From: Streptomyces sp. 2114.4
Lineage (GTDB): Bacteria > Actinomycetota > Actinomycetes > Streptomycetales > Streptomycetaceae
Reading direction: 5' to 3'
NCBI RefSeq assembly: GCF_900187385.1
Contig: NZ_FYEY01000001.1
Location: 6,882,001-6,946,000, forward strand
DNA: 64,000 nucleotides
Positions within the stretch are counted from its first letter, which is position 1; the number at the start of each line of letters is the position of its first letter. The translations under genes were made by a program, and so were the position numbers. Below, in pieces: positions 35,597-43,497 of the stretch. The notes beneath the pieces were generated by a model. It was not told the origin of the DNA, ran no database searches, and worked only from the letters and a program-made list of their open reading frames with translations.

Positions 35597-35963
35597 CGCC
35601 GGCTCCCTTGTATTCGGTGCGGATCCTCGCTGCTGTGACCACTAGGACGCGCAGGTCATCGCGCCAGGTGCATTGGATTCCTGCGTGACCTGCATCACGG
35701 GCCTTTGAATGTACGTAAATGCCCTCTTTGCTGTGCGCCAGTGGGCGTGATGGGGCTCGGCCAGCTGATGTGATCGGGCGTCAGGTGTGCTCGGGGGGGC
35801 GCTGTGGGTGGGCGGGGTGTGGAGGGGGCGGCATCCGTGGGGGTGGCTGGCGGCATCGGCGACGGAGAGAGGGGACAGGTTTCGACAGCTGCGGGCGGTG
35901 GTCTGGACGACCGGTTCGGGCTGGGCTAGCTTCCAGCCCACAACCAGAGCGGGGTGGGGCGAA
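35597..35963. other. Gap upstream of SALP 2 and the BNR-repeat gene
   Basis: It holds a spaced inverted repeat, GCAGGTCA (35651-35658) and TGACCTGC (35686-35693), upstream of the SALP 2 start, then G-rich sequence leading to the BNR-repeat gene. The codons from 35787 are in frame with that gene but read as low-quality sequence and no ribosome site supports a start there. Confidence 0.5.
35651..35693. promoter_or_regulatory. Spaced inverted repeat upstream of SALP 2
   Basis: Eight-base arms GCAGGTCA and TGACCTGC are perfect complements 27 bases apart, 55 to 97 bases before the SsgA-like start. It could be a two-site operator or a leader hairpin. Confidence 0.35.
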
Positions 35964-37256
35964 GTGCGGCGCACGGGACGCTTGTTGTGCGGGGAACGCT
36001 CCCGGGACCGGGAACGGGAACGGCACGAGGACCGGGAAGGACACCGGGACTGGGAACGGCACGAGGACCGGGAGCCGGAACGGGCCCAGGAAGGGGATCG
36101 GGGCACGCGGCGGGTGCTGCGTACCCGCGAGGCCCGATGGCGGGCGGCGGCCATGGCGGCCGGTATGGCGGTGCTTGCCGCCCTGACAGCCGGGCCGGCG
36201 GCCGCGGCCCCGGCGGGTTCGCCCGCGGTGCCGCCGGTACGGGAAGGCGCCGAGCCGGCAACGGCGGCACCGCTCACCGCCCCGCACGCCGGCTGGCGGC
36301 TCAAGGACAGCGGCAGCACCGCCCGCTTCCGCGGCCTGGCGGCCGTCAGTCGTACGACCGCGTGGGTCGCCGGTACGGCGGGCACCGTGCTGCGCAGCCA
36401 CGACGGCGGCAAGCACTGGAGCGATGTCTCCCCACCCGGTGCCGGCGCCCTGGAGTTCCGCGACATCGAGGCGTTCGATGCGCGCCGTGCGGTGGTTCTG
36501 GCGATCGGTGAGGGGGAGGCCTCACGGGTCTTCCGCACCGACGACGCCGGCACCACCTGGACCGAAAGCTTCCGCAACACCGACCCGCACGCCTTCTACG
36601 ACTGCCTGACCTTCTTCGACCGGCGGCACGGCATCGCGCTCAGCGACCCCGTTGACGGCAGGTACCGCATCCTGTCCACCGCGGACGGCGGACGCAGTTG
36701 GCGCGTACTGCCGTCGGAGGGCATGCCGCCCGCCCAGCCGGGCGAAGCCGCATTCGCCGCCAGTGGCCAGTGCCTGGTCTCCGTCGGCAGCCGTGATGCC
36801 TGGATCGCAACCGGTGGCGCGGCCACCGCCCGCGTCCTGCACACCGCCGACCGCGGCCGTACCTGGTCGGCCACCGACACCCCGATACCGGCGGGCGACC
36901 CGGCCCGCGGTGTCTTCGCGCTCGCCCTCCGCGACCGCACCCATGTCCTGGCCGTCGGCGGTGATTTCCGCCCCGACCAGCCCTCGCCCCGCGCCGCCGC
37001 GGTCAGCGACGACGCCGGCGGAACCTGGACACCGGCCGCCGAACCTCCCAGGGCCTACCGCTCCGGCGCCGCCTGGCTCCCGCATTCCCGGCGCCTCGCC
37101 GTGGCGGTCGGCCCGTCCGGCAGCGATCTGACCCTCGACGGCGGCCGCACCTGGCACACCTTCGACCAGGGTTCGTACGACACCGTCGACTGCGCTCCGG
37201 ACCTGGGCTGCTGGGCCGCGGGCGAGCGAGGACGGGTCGCACGACTGGAGCCGTGA
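35964..37256 (+). CDS. Exported BNR/YCF48-repeat beta-propeller protein
   Basis: A protein of 430 residues if it starts at GTG 35964; GTG 36114 is an alternative that would place the signal peptide at the N-terminus. Residues 11-50 are a very charged Arg/Glu/Asp/His repeat, followed by a signal-like segment (AAAMAAGMAVLAALTAGPAA, 61-80). The mature part is a propeller with six BNR-type blades, SHDGGKHW, TDDAGTTW, TADGGRSW, TADRGRTW, SDDAGGTW and LDGGRTW. This fold resembles plant-type YCF48 and 'oxidoreductase'-labelled Streptomyces proteins; the ligand is unknown. It is monocistronic and followed by a tandem repeat array. Confidence 0.8.
   Translation: MRRTGRLLCGERSRDRERERHEDREGHRDWERHEDREPERAQEGDRGTRRVLRTREARWRAAAMAAGMAVLAALTAGPAAAAPAGSPAVPPVREGAEPATAAPLTAPHAGWRLKDSGSTARFRGLAAVSRTTAWVAGTAGTVLRSHDGGKHWSDVSPPGAGALEFRDIEAFDARRAVVLAIGEGEASRVFRTDDAGTTWTESFRNTDPHAFYDCLTFFDRRHGIALSDPVDGRYRILSTADGGRSWRVLPSEGMPPAQPGEAAFAASGQCLVSVGSRDAWIATGGAATARVLHTADRGRTWSATDTPIPAGDPARGVFALALRDRTHVLAVGGDFRPDQPSPRAAAVSDDAGGTWTPAAEPPRAYRSGAAWLPHSRRLAVAVGPSGSDLTLDGGRTWHTFDQGSYDTVDCAPDLGCWAAGERGRVARLEP
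36016..36073 (+). repeat. 36-bp direct repeat in the BNR-repeat gene
   Basis: A 22-base string occurs twice, at 36016-36037 and 36052-36073, with degenerate copies around it. It encodes the charged RERHEDRE pattern. A 36-base period is twelve codons, so frame is kept. Confidence 0.85.
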
Positions 37257-37258
37257 CG

Positions 37259-37348
37259 GCGGGCCTGTCAGCGGGGCCTGCCAGCGGGCCCTGAAAGCGG
37301 GGCCTGAAAGCGGGGCCTGAAAGGGGGGCCTGTCAGCGGGGCCTGTCA
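37259..37348. repeat. Seven tandem 13-bp repeats after the BNR-repeat gene
   Basis: Copies of GCGGGGCCTGWMA run head to tail from 37259 to 37348, the first one base short, beginning three bases after the stop codon. The 13-base period does not preserve reading frame, as expected outside a gene. Each copy contains GGGCC..., so alternative hairpins can form. Confidence 0.95.
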
Positions 37349-37488
37349 GGACCCGGCTCTCCGGCGGTGGTCGGGAGGGGGCGGACCTGGCGGGGGACCT
37401 GGCGGCGGGCCCGACAGCGCAAGCGCGGGCCCCGCCTTCGGGTGGCTGTCGTACGCCGACCCACTCCCCTCCACCTCGGTGGCCGTCG

Positions 37489-38016
37489 TTACTCCAGCAG
37501 GCTGCCGAGCCGCCCCTCCAGCACCACCAGCAACTCGGCCAACGCCACGGAAAGTTCCTCCTGGCGCTGATCGCCGACGCCTTCGAGCAGCGCCGCCTCG
37601 TACCGCAACTGTTCGGGCAGCAGCCGGTCGATGGTCGCGCGTCCTTCGTCGGTGAGCGAGAGATGCGCGACGCGGCGGTCCCGGTCGTCGGGGCGACGGG
37701 CGATCAGCCCGCGCTCCTCCAGCTGCCGCACGCGTTTGGTCACCGCGGCACCGGACGCAAAGGTCTCGCGGGCCACCCGCCCAGGGGTCAGCTCACGGTC
37801 CATCCGGCGCAAGGTGCCGAGAATGTCGAACTCGGGACGGGTGAGTCCGGCCTTCCGCAGTGGCGCATCTGCTGCCTGCTGCAGCAGTGCGGAACAGCGG
37901 TTGAGCCGCCCGATCACCGCCATCGGGCCGGTGTCCAGCCCGGGGTGCACCTGCTGCCACTGGCGCAGCACCCCCGCGACGATGTCCTCGGTCACCCGCA
38001 CACTCCTCTCGGCCAT
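37489..38016 (-). CDS. MarR-family regulator
   Basis: A 175-residue winged-helix regulator: VIGRLNRCSALLQQAADAPL near 34-53, RPEFDILGTLRRMDRELTPG near 60-79, ASGAAVTKRVRQLEERGLIA near 87-106 and RRPDDRDRRVAHLSLTDEGR near 107-126 (the wing). It lies downstream of the FUSC gene in the same direction with a 63-base gap, forming a probable efflux-regulator unit. MarR proteins of this type usually sense aromatic or toxic compounds and repress the adjacent pump. Confidence 0.9.
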   Translation of the reverse strand: MAERSVRVTEDIVAGVLRQWQQVHPGLDTGPMAVIGRLNRCSALLQQAADAPLRKAGLTRPEFDILGTLRRMDRELTPGRVARETFASGAAVTKRVRQLEERGLIARRPDDRDRRVAHLSLTDEGRATIDRLLPEQLRYEAALLEGVGDQRQEELSVALAELLVVLEGRLGSLLE

Positions 38017-38079
38017 GCCGTGTACGCCTGCAATTGTGCCTGCCGCGGCGCCGGCCGCCGCGCCGGGCGGTACCGCGGG

Positions 38080-40059
38080 TCAGGCGGCCGGAACCGGTGC
38101 CGGACGCCGGCGGACGAGACCGGCCAGCGTCCGGTGGCCCTGCTGCTCGGCTCGGGCGATCCGTTCTTCGGGGAGGGCACGCTGCCACCACTCGCCGGCC
38201 GCCACCTCCACGGCTTCGCGGAGCTCGACCAGCCCGGCGGCCAGCCGGTCCCGGGCCCAGCGGATCTCCTGGTCCCGGTCGGTACCCCGGGGTGGGTCGG
38301 CCTCGTGGGCCCAGCCGGTTTCCCGGCTGTCGTCCGCCCCGGGAGCGGCACTCGCCTCGAGCAGCCGCAAGGCGGCGGTCTCCGCGGCCGCGACCCGCCC
38401 CAGGGCGACCTCGATCCGGTTCGCGGCCCGCCGATTGGTGATCAGGACACAGCAGGCCAGCCCCACCACCGCGCCCACCACGGTGTCGATCCAGCGGTCG
38501 GCGATCAGCGTGCCGGCCGGCAGCCGCCCGCCGAACTCGGTCAACAGCAGCGCCATCGGTGTGACGCATACCGAGCCGAGCCAGTAGTTACGGGTGATGC
38601 AGGCCTCCGCGCCGAGCTGGAAGACCAGCGCCAGCGCGACCATCGCGAGCTCCCCGAGGTGCGTCAGCGGCAGCAGCGCGGTGTAGAGCAGCAGACCGAG
38701 AAGGTTGCCGAGGGTCCGCTGGAGTGCCCGTTGCCAGGAGAGCGTGGTGTTGGCCTGGTAGATGGAGGCCGCGGTGACCACGGCCCAATACGGGTGCCCG
38801 ACGCCGATGGCCATCGACACCCAGCCCGCCAGCACACACCCGGTGGCGACCCGGGCGCCGATGGGCAGCAGCGGTGAGCCGGGCGCGAGCCGGGCGAGCA
38901 CCGCGCGTACCCCACGCGGACGGCCGGGCGCAGGCCGCCACGGCTCCCGCACCTCCTCGGCGACGCCCACCAGCTCCTCGGCTTGCACGGCCGAGAGCGC
39001 AACCCGGGGCAGCGGCCGCCCGCTGCGCAGTTCACGGGCCCAGGTGCCCAGTCGCTCGGCTTCACCTGCGGCGGACCGGCCGTCGTGGCCCAGCACCGAT
39101 TCGGCCCGCACCAGCAGTCGTTCGAGCCCGGCCCGCGCGGCGGCTCTCGCCGGGGTGGGCACCGGGACCAGAAACAGTGTGTGCCAGGCGGCGTTCACGG
39201 CTGCCGCAGTGGCATGCCGCGCCTGCGCCACACCGGCGGGTTCCTCACGGGCGAGTTCCCCACCGGAGGGTTCGCCATTTGCGGGTTCCCGACCGGCGGG
39301 TTCGTCCCCAGCGAGTTCCCGACCGGCGCCACCGGCGGGCTTCCCACCGGCGGACTTCCCACCGGCGAGCTTCCCGCCAGCGGGTTCCCCACCGGTCCCG
39401 TGCGCCCCGCCGAGGCCCCGTTCGGCAGTACGCAACAGTCCTGCCGCGGCCTCCAGCGCGCGGGCGACGGCGATCCGCTCCGGCCCCTGCGGCCGTATCA
39501 CGGCCGGTGCCATACAGACCAGCCAGGCGAGCCCTCCGGCGCCGAGCGCCACGGCCATATGCAGGGGGACCTGGCCGAGGTGCTGCGGCACGAAGAAGGC
39601 CGAGGCTGTGATGAACGTCAGGATGATGTTCGCCGGCGGGCCGATGCGCGTGGCGTCACAGACCATTTTGTGGACCGCGGCCAGCAGCGAGGCGCCCACG
39701 ACGAGCAGTGCGGCCGATGTGGTCAGCGAGGCGGCGGTCAGCGCGATACCGAGGCTCGCCACCATTCCGAGCACCACCCACAGCAGAGTGCGGGCGCGGG
39801 CGGCGTACGGAAGACCGTGCGCGTACAGGGCGCACATCGCCCCCGCCGAGGTGTACAGGATCAGATCCAGCCGGCCCAGGAAGAACAAGGTGAGATCGGG
39901 GACCGCCAGCGCCGCCACCGCGCTGAGCGCCGGTTTGTGCCAGATGTCGACGGGCCGGCGCAGCCGCACGGTGCTCCTGAGGGGCAGCGGCCGGGCACGC
40001 ACCGCACCTCCCGACACGGTGTACGCGCTCTTCCCGGACTGTCTGGCGTGCTTCCCCAT
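38080..40059 (-). CDS. FUSC-family membrane protein (aromatic acid exporter-like)
   Basis: A 659-residue membrane protein with two clusters of hydrophobic helices, near 45-185 and 395-520, characteristic of the FUSC/AaeB family. The second cluster contains HPYWAVVTAASIYQANTTLS followed by WQRALQRTLGNLLGLLL, the conserved FUSC core. The intervening linker (about 220-275) is a run of degenerate Gly/Lys/Glu/Pro/Ala pentapeptides. AaeB exports hydroxylated aromatic acids, but specificity here is unknown. A MarR regulator follows and a TetR regulator is divergent, so two regulators may converge on it. Confidence 0.85.
   Translation of the reverse strand: MGKHARQSGKSAYTVSGGAVRARPLPLRSTVRLRRPVDIWHKPALSAVAALAVPDLTLFFLGRLDLILYTSAGAMCALYAHGLPYAARARTLLWVVLGMVASLGIALTAASLTTSAALLVVGASLLAAVHKMVCDATRIGPPANIILTFITASAFFVPQHLGQVPLHMAVALGAGGLAWLVCMAPAVIRPQGPERIAVARALEAAAGLLRTAERGLGGAHGTGGEPAGGKLAGGKSAGGKPAGGAGRELAGDEPAGREPANGEPSGGELAREEPAGVAQARHATAAAVNAAWHTLFLVPVPTPARAAARAGLERLLVRAESVLGHDGRSAAGEAERLGTWARELRSGRPLPRVALSAVQAEELVGVAEEVREPWRPAPGRPRGVRAVLARLAPGSPLLPIGARVATGCVLAGWVSMAIGVGHPYWAVVTAASIYQANTTLSWQRALQRTLGNLLGLLLYTALLPLTHLGELAMVALALVFQLGAEACITRNYWLGSVCVTPMALLLTEFGGRLPAGTLIADRWIDTVVGAVVGLACCVLITNRRAANRIEVALGRVAAAETAALRLLEASAAPGADDSRETGWAHEADPPRGTDRDQEIRWARDRLAAGLVELREAVEVAAGEWWQRALPEERIARAEQQGHRTLAGLVRRRPAPVPAA
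39233..39393 (-). repeat. Degenerate 15-bp tandem repeat in the FUSC gene
   Basis: About eleven degenerate 15-base copies encode pentapeptides such as GGEPA, GGKLA, GGKSA, GGKPA, DEPAG and GELAR in the linker between the two membrane clusters. Confidence 0.85.
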
Positions 40060-40177
40060 GGCAAAAGATTAACAGGTGTTTTACTAGCGAAATATATGCG
40101 TCGCGTCACGTCGGGCCTCAGGGAACAGAGCTCCGAACCGGGAGGGGGAGTGCTGGTGCACGGGAGGGGGAGTGTTG

Positions 40178-40819
40178 GTGCGGGGGAGCGACAATGGCCA
40201 GGTGCCAGCCGCCAAGAAGAAGACGACGACCGCGAACGCGTCACCGGAGCGCCGCCGCGAACTGCTCAACATTGCGGCGGAGGTATTCGCCGCACACGGC
40301 TACAACGCCACCACCGTCCGCCGCATCGCCGATGAGGCGGGCATGCTCGCGGGCAGCCTCTACTACCACTTCGATTCCAAGGAATCGATGCTGGACGAGA
40401 TCCTCTCCAGCTTCCTGACCGAGCTGTGGGACGGCTATGACGCCGTACTCGCCGCCGGGCTAGGCCCCAGGGAGACCATCGAAGCCCTGGTCACCGAATC
40501 CTTCCGGGAGATCGACCGGCACCGCCCGGCCGTCGCCATCTACCAGAAGGAGTCCAAGCACCTGGCCGGGCAGCCCCGCTTCGGCTATCTCGCCGACTCG
40601 CAGCGGAAGTTCGAAAAGGCCTGGCTGGGCACACTGGAACGCGGCGTGGCGGATGGAGTCTTCCGAGCCGACCTCGACATCCGGCTCACCTACCGCTTCG
40701 TCCGCGACACCGTCTGGGTTGCGGCGAGCTGGTACCGGCCGGGCGGACAGCACAGCCCCGAGGAGATCGCCCGCCAGTACCTCTCGATGGTGCTGGACGG
40801 CGTCGCCGTACGCGCCTGA
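40178..40819 (+). CDS. TetR-family regulator, KstR2-like
   Basis: About 213 residues from GTG 40178, placed six bases after GGGAGGGGGA; GTGs at 40172 and 40202 are alternatives. The HTH is LLNIAAEVFAAHGYNATTVR followed by RIADEAGMLAGSLYYHFDSK. Segments such as AIYQKESKHLAGQPRFGYL, YRFVRDTVWVAASWYRPGG and IARQYLSMVLDGV strongly recall mycobacterial KstR2, which controls late cholesterol-ring catabolism. That suggests an acyl-CoA ligand. It diverges from the FUSC gene across an AT-rich 118-base gap. A target in lipid catabolism is not adjacent. Confidence 0.85.
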   Translation: MRGSDNGQVPAAKKKTTTANASPERRRELLNIAAEVFAAHGYNATTVRRIADEAGMLAGSLYYHFDSKESMLDEILSSFLTELWDGYDAVLAAGLGPRETIEALVTESFREIDRHRPAVAIYQKESKHLAGQPRFGYLADSQRKFEKAWLGTLERGVADGVFRADLDIRLTYRFVRDTVWVAASWYRPGGQHSPEEIARQYLSMVLDGVAVRA

Positions 40820-40887
40820 CCCACCCGTGAGGGGCGCGGCGGCCGGCGCAGTTGTCAGCTACGGCGCAGCGCCCTGCCGGCGCCCGC

Positions 40888-41199
40888 TCAGCAGGAACTG
40901 TTCTTCACGTACAGGGCGCGCGAGGCCCAGGTCGAGCCGTAGCGGATGTCCTTCGTCGTGCCTTTGGAGAGGCGCCCGTGGGGGTCGCGCTGATGCGGGA
41001 CGATGATGGTGTAGCACGCGGTGCGCCGGCTGCACAGGTTCGTCAGGCGGACATAGCGCTGATGACCCTTGTTGAAGTACTTCCGCACCACCACACAGTG
41101 CGGCGGCAGGTCGGCCGCTGCTGCGGTCGAGGCGCTGACCAGCGTCAGCGAGGCGCTGCACGTCACCGTTGCGAGCGCTATGGCCAGGATCTTCCGCAC
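40888..41199 (-). CDS. Small secreted protein of unknown function, four cysteines
   Basis: A 103-residue protein starting at GTG 41199 with GGGGGAG five bases upstream. A signal peptide is clear (VRKILAIALATVTCSASLTL then SASTAAAA). The mature domain of about 70 residues carries four cysteines in PHCVVV, NLCSRRTACYT and the C-terminal NSSC, and a basic, tyrosine-containing surface. I recognise no family. It could be a small disulphide-bonded extracellular factor. Confidence 0.7.
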   Translation of the reverse strand: MRKILAIALATVTCSASLTLVSASTAAAADLPPHCVVVRKYFNKGHQRYVRLTNLCSRRTACYTIIVPHQRDPHGRLSKGTTKDIRYGSTWASRALYVKNSSC

Positions 41200-41596
41200 G
41201 TCATCTCCCCCGCTGGCAACCTCGGACACCCCCGCGAACCCCACATCGGGTTCGCACGTTCATTCCCATTGTCCATACCCACCCAGGGAAAAGCAGCCCC
41301 GGGGGTCACACAGGGACAAAGGCGCGACATAAGAGCAGCCCTTCCGGAACCGTTCCGGGCGGGCCGGGGGCGGCGAGCCGGGATGATCGGGCCGGGGTGG
41401 CCGGGCCGGGATGGTCGGGGCAAGCGGGGCGAGGGGGCGGGCCAAGCGATCCGCGGGGGGCGGGGCAACGATCCATGGGAGTCTGGCCGACCGAGAGCCT
41501 GTCGGCCGAGAGCCTGCCGACCGGTGATGGCCGACTGATGAGGCCGACTGATGAGTGCCGACAAGGGCCGGCCTCGCCTCCGGCTGTCGGCTGGGG
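41200..41596. other. Gap of about 400 bases with short direct repeats
   Basis: Between the secreted protein start and the DeoR-type gene end lies GC-rich sequence with runs of CCGGG/GGATGG and a tandem GGCCGACTGATGA repeated twice near 41528-41553, next to GGCCGAGAGCCTG repeats. No gene is supported. Confidence 0.5.
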
Positions 41597-42400
41597 TCAC
41601 TCGCCCGAGGGCGGGCGGGCCGCCACCACCTTCAGTCCCCGATCCGAGAATTCACGGCGGACCGCCTCCTTCGCTCCGTTGTCCGTGATGAACGTGTCAA
41701 AGACATCCGCGTCGCCGACCCGGGCGAAGCAGCGCTCGCCGATCTTCGACGAGTCCGCGACGACCACGGCACGCCGGGCACGCTCGGCCATCAGGCGGTT
41801 GACCCGGGCCTCCGCCTCGTCGTGCACCGTGGCCCCCATCATCGGGTCCATGCCGTTGGCGCCGATGAACGCGATGTCGACGGAAATCTGCTGCAGCACC
41901 AACTCGCTGAACGGCCCGACCAGTTCAAACGACCGCGAGTGCGCCACCCCACCGGTGAGCACGATCTTGATCTGCGGTCGCACGGCCAGCTCATTGGCGA
42001 TGTTGAGGGAGTTGGTGACGATCGTCAGATGCGGCTGCGGGCCGGCCTCCGCGAAGTCCGGCCGGGTGGCAAGCACCCGCGCGATCGCCGTGGTCGTCGT
42101 GCCGCCGCTCAGTCCGACCACATGCCCCCGCTCGACGAGCTTCGCCGCGGCCTGTGCCACTGCCTCCTTCTCTTCCGACCGGTGCGCATGCTTGTACCGG
42201 ATGGGCAGGTCGTACGCCACCGAACTGAGCACCGCCCCGCCCCGGGTCCGGGTCAGCAACTGCTGCTCGGCCAGGGCGTCCATGTCGCGCCGCATCGTGG
42301 CGGCCGAGACCTCCAGCTCGGTCGCCGCCTCCTCGACGTCCATCCGGCCTCGGTCGCCGAGCAGCTCGAGCAGTGCGTTCATCCGTTCATGGCGCTTCAT
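41597..42400 (-). CDS. DeoR/AgaR-family transcriptional repressor
   Basis: A 267-residue repressor. The N-terminal HTH (MKRHERMNALLELLGDRGRM, ATELEVSAATMRRDMDALAE) is the DeoR type and the C-terminal DeoRC sensor domain contains VVGLSGGTTTTAIARVL near 93 and DIAFIGANGMDP near 175. Such regulators respond to phosphorylated sugars. It is downstream of the aldolase and isomerase genes and most likely regulates them and the divergent sugar porter. Confidence 0.9.
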   Translation of the reverse strand: MKRHERMNALLELLGDRGRMDVEEAATELEVSAATMRRDMDALAEQQLLTRTRGGAVLSSVAYDLPIRYKHAHRSEEKEAVAQAAAKLVERGHVVGLSGGTTTTAIARVLATRPDFAEAGPQPHLTIVTNSLNIANELAVRPQIKIVLTGGVAHSRSFELVGPFSELVLQQISVDIAFIGANGMDPMMGATVHDEAEARVNRLMAERARRAVVVADSSKIGERCFARVGDADVFDTFITDNGAKEAVRREFSDRGLKVVAARPPSGE

Positions 42401-42545
42401 GGCGCGAGCCTAATTCGTCTCAGCAGGTCACAGTGACGCGCCGTAGGCGCCCTCGTACTCCGCCGCGCCGGACCGTCCCCTCCGCTGTGACGAAGCGCCG
42501 CCGAGTCGGTGGTGGCCGCCTGCCGCCGTCTCGCCCCGGGGCGTC

Positions 42546-43427
42546 TCACCCCCGGGCCGGTGCCTGGGCTGCGTACTGGTCCGGCACCGTCGCTGGAGTG
42601 CCCAGCACCTCCAGCAGCCTCGCCGCTTCCTCGGCCACTGCCTCCCGGGCGGGCTTGAGGTACTTCCGGGAGTCCACGAGCGAGGGGTCGGCGCCCAGCG
42701 TGTGCCGTATCGAGTGAGTGAAGACGGAGACCAGATGAGTGGAGATATTGATCTTCGTCATTCCGGCGGCGATGGCCCGCCGCAGCTCGTCGTCGGGCAC
42801 ACCGGACGAACCGTGCAGTACCAGGGGCACCGGCAGAGTGGTGTGCAGCGCCTCGATGAGGGCCTTGTCCAGTACGGCCGTGCGCTCATGCATGGCATGG
42901 GAGGAGCCGACGGCCACGGCGAGAGCATCCACCCCCGTCGCGCGGACGAAGGCCAGGGCCTCGTCCGGGTCCGTGCGCACCCCTGGCGCATGGACCCCGT
43001 CCTTGCCGCCGACCTCGCCGAGTTCCGCCTCGACATAGGCGCCACGTTCATGGCACCAGGCGGTGAGCTCGGCGGTGGTGGCCACATTCTCTTCGTACGG
43101 AAGCGCGGAGGCATCCACCATGACGGAGCCCACCCCGGCGGCGATGCCCTGGTGGACCAGCTCGGCATCGGTGATGTGGTCGAGGTGCACCGCAATCGGG
43201 GCCGTGGAGCCTTCGGCGAGGGCGAGCGTGGCGCGGGTGAGGGGCAGCAGGCTGCCGTGGTATCGGATGCAGTTCTCGCTGATCTGCAGGATCAACGGGA
43301 TGGCGGTGCGCTCGGCGGCGGTGACGAGCGCTTCGGCCGTTTCCAGATGAATGACGTTGAAGGCCGCGGCACCGACCCGCGCCTCACGGGCGGCGTCCAC
43401 GATCGATGAGGTCGGAACGAGGGGCAT
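42546..43427 (-). CDS. Class II (zinc) aldolase, tagatose/fructose-bisphosphate type
   Basis: A 293-residue aldolase of the GatY/KbaY/FbaA family. The zinc and catalytic residues appear in PIAVHLDHITD near 76-86, VEAELGEVGGKDG near 134-146, SSHAMHE near 176 and LVLHGSSGVPDDEL near 204-217, with GMTKINISTHL near 224-234. It splits a ketose bisphosphate (or related 1-phosphate) to triose phosphates. The neighbouring SIS protein and DeoR regulator resemble the aga/gat arrangement for amino-sugar or sugar-alcohol use rather than central glycolysis. Confidence 0.9.
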   Translation of the reverse strand: MPLVPTSSIVDAAREARVGAAAFNVIHLETAEALVTAAERTAIPLILQISENCIRYHGSLLPLTRATLALAEGSTAPIAVHLDHITDAELVHQGIAAGVGSVMVDASALPYEENVATTAELTAWCHERGAYVEAELGEVGGKDGVHAPGVRTDPDEALAFVRATGVDALAVAVGSSHAMHERTAVLDKALIEALHTTLPVPLVLHGSSGVPDDELRRAIAAGMTKINISTHLVSVFTHSIRHTLGADPSLVDSRKYLKPAREAVAEEAARLLEVLGTPATVPDQYAAQAPARG

Positions 43428-43497
43428 CGGAGGCTGGCTCCCTTGCGGACGGGGCTGGTTGACGGGGGGAGACGGGGTGACGTGGGGGAGGCGGGCG

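Noticed and set aside
37259..37348. CRISPR array
   Set aside because: The units are 13 bases, abutting, with no spacers and no cas genes in the window.
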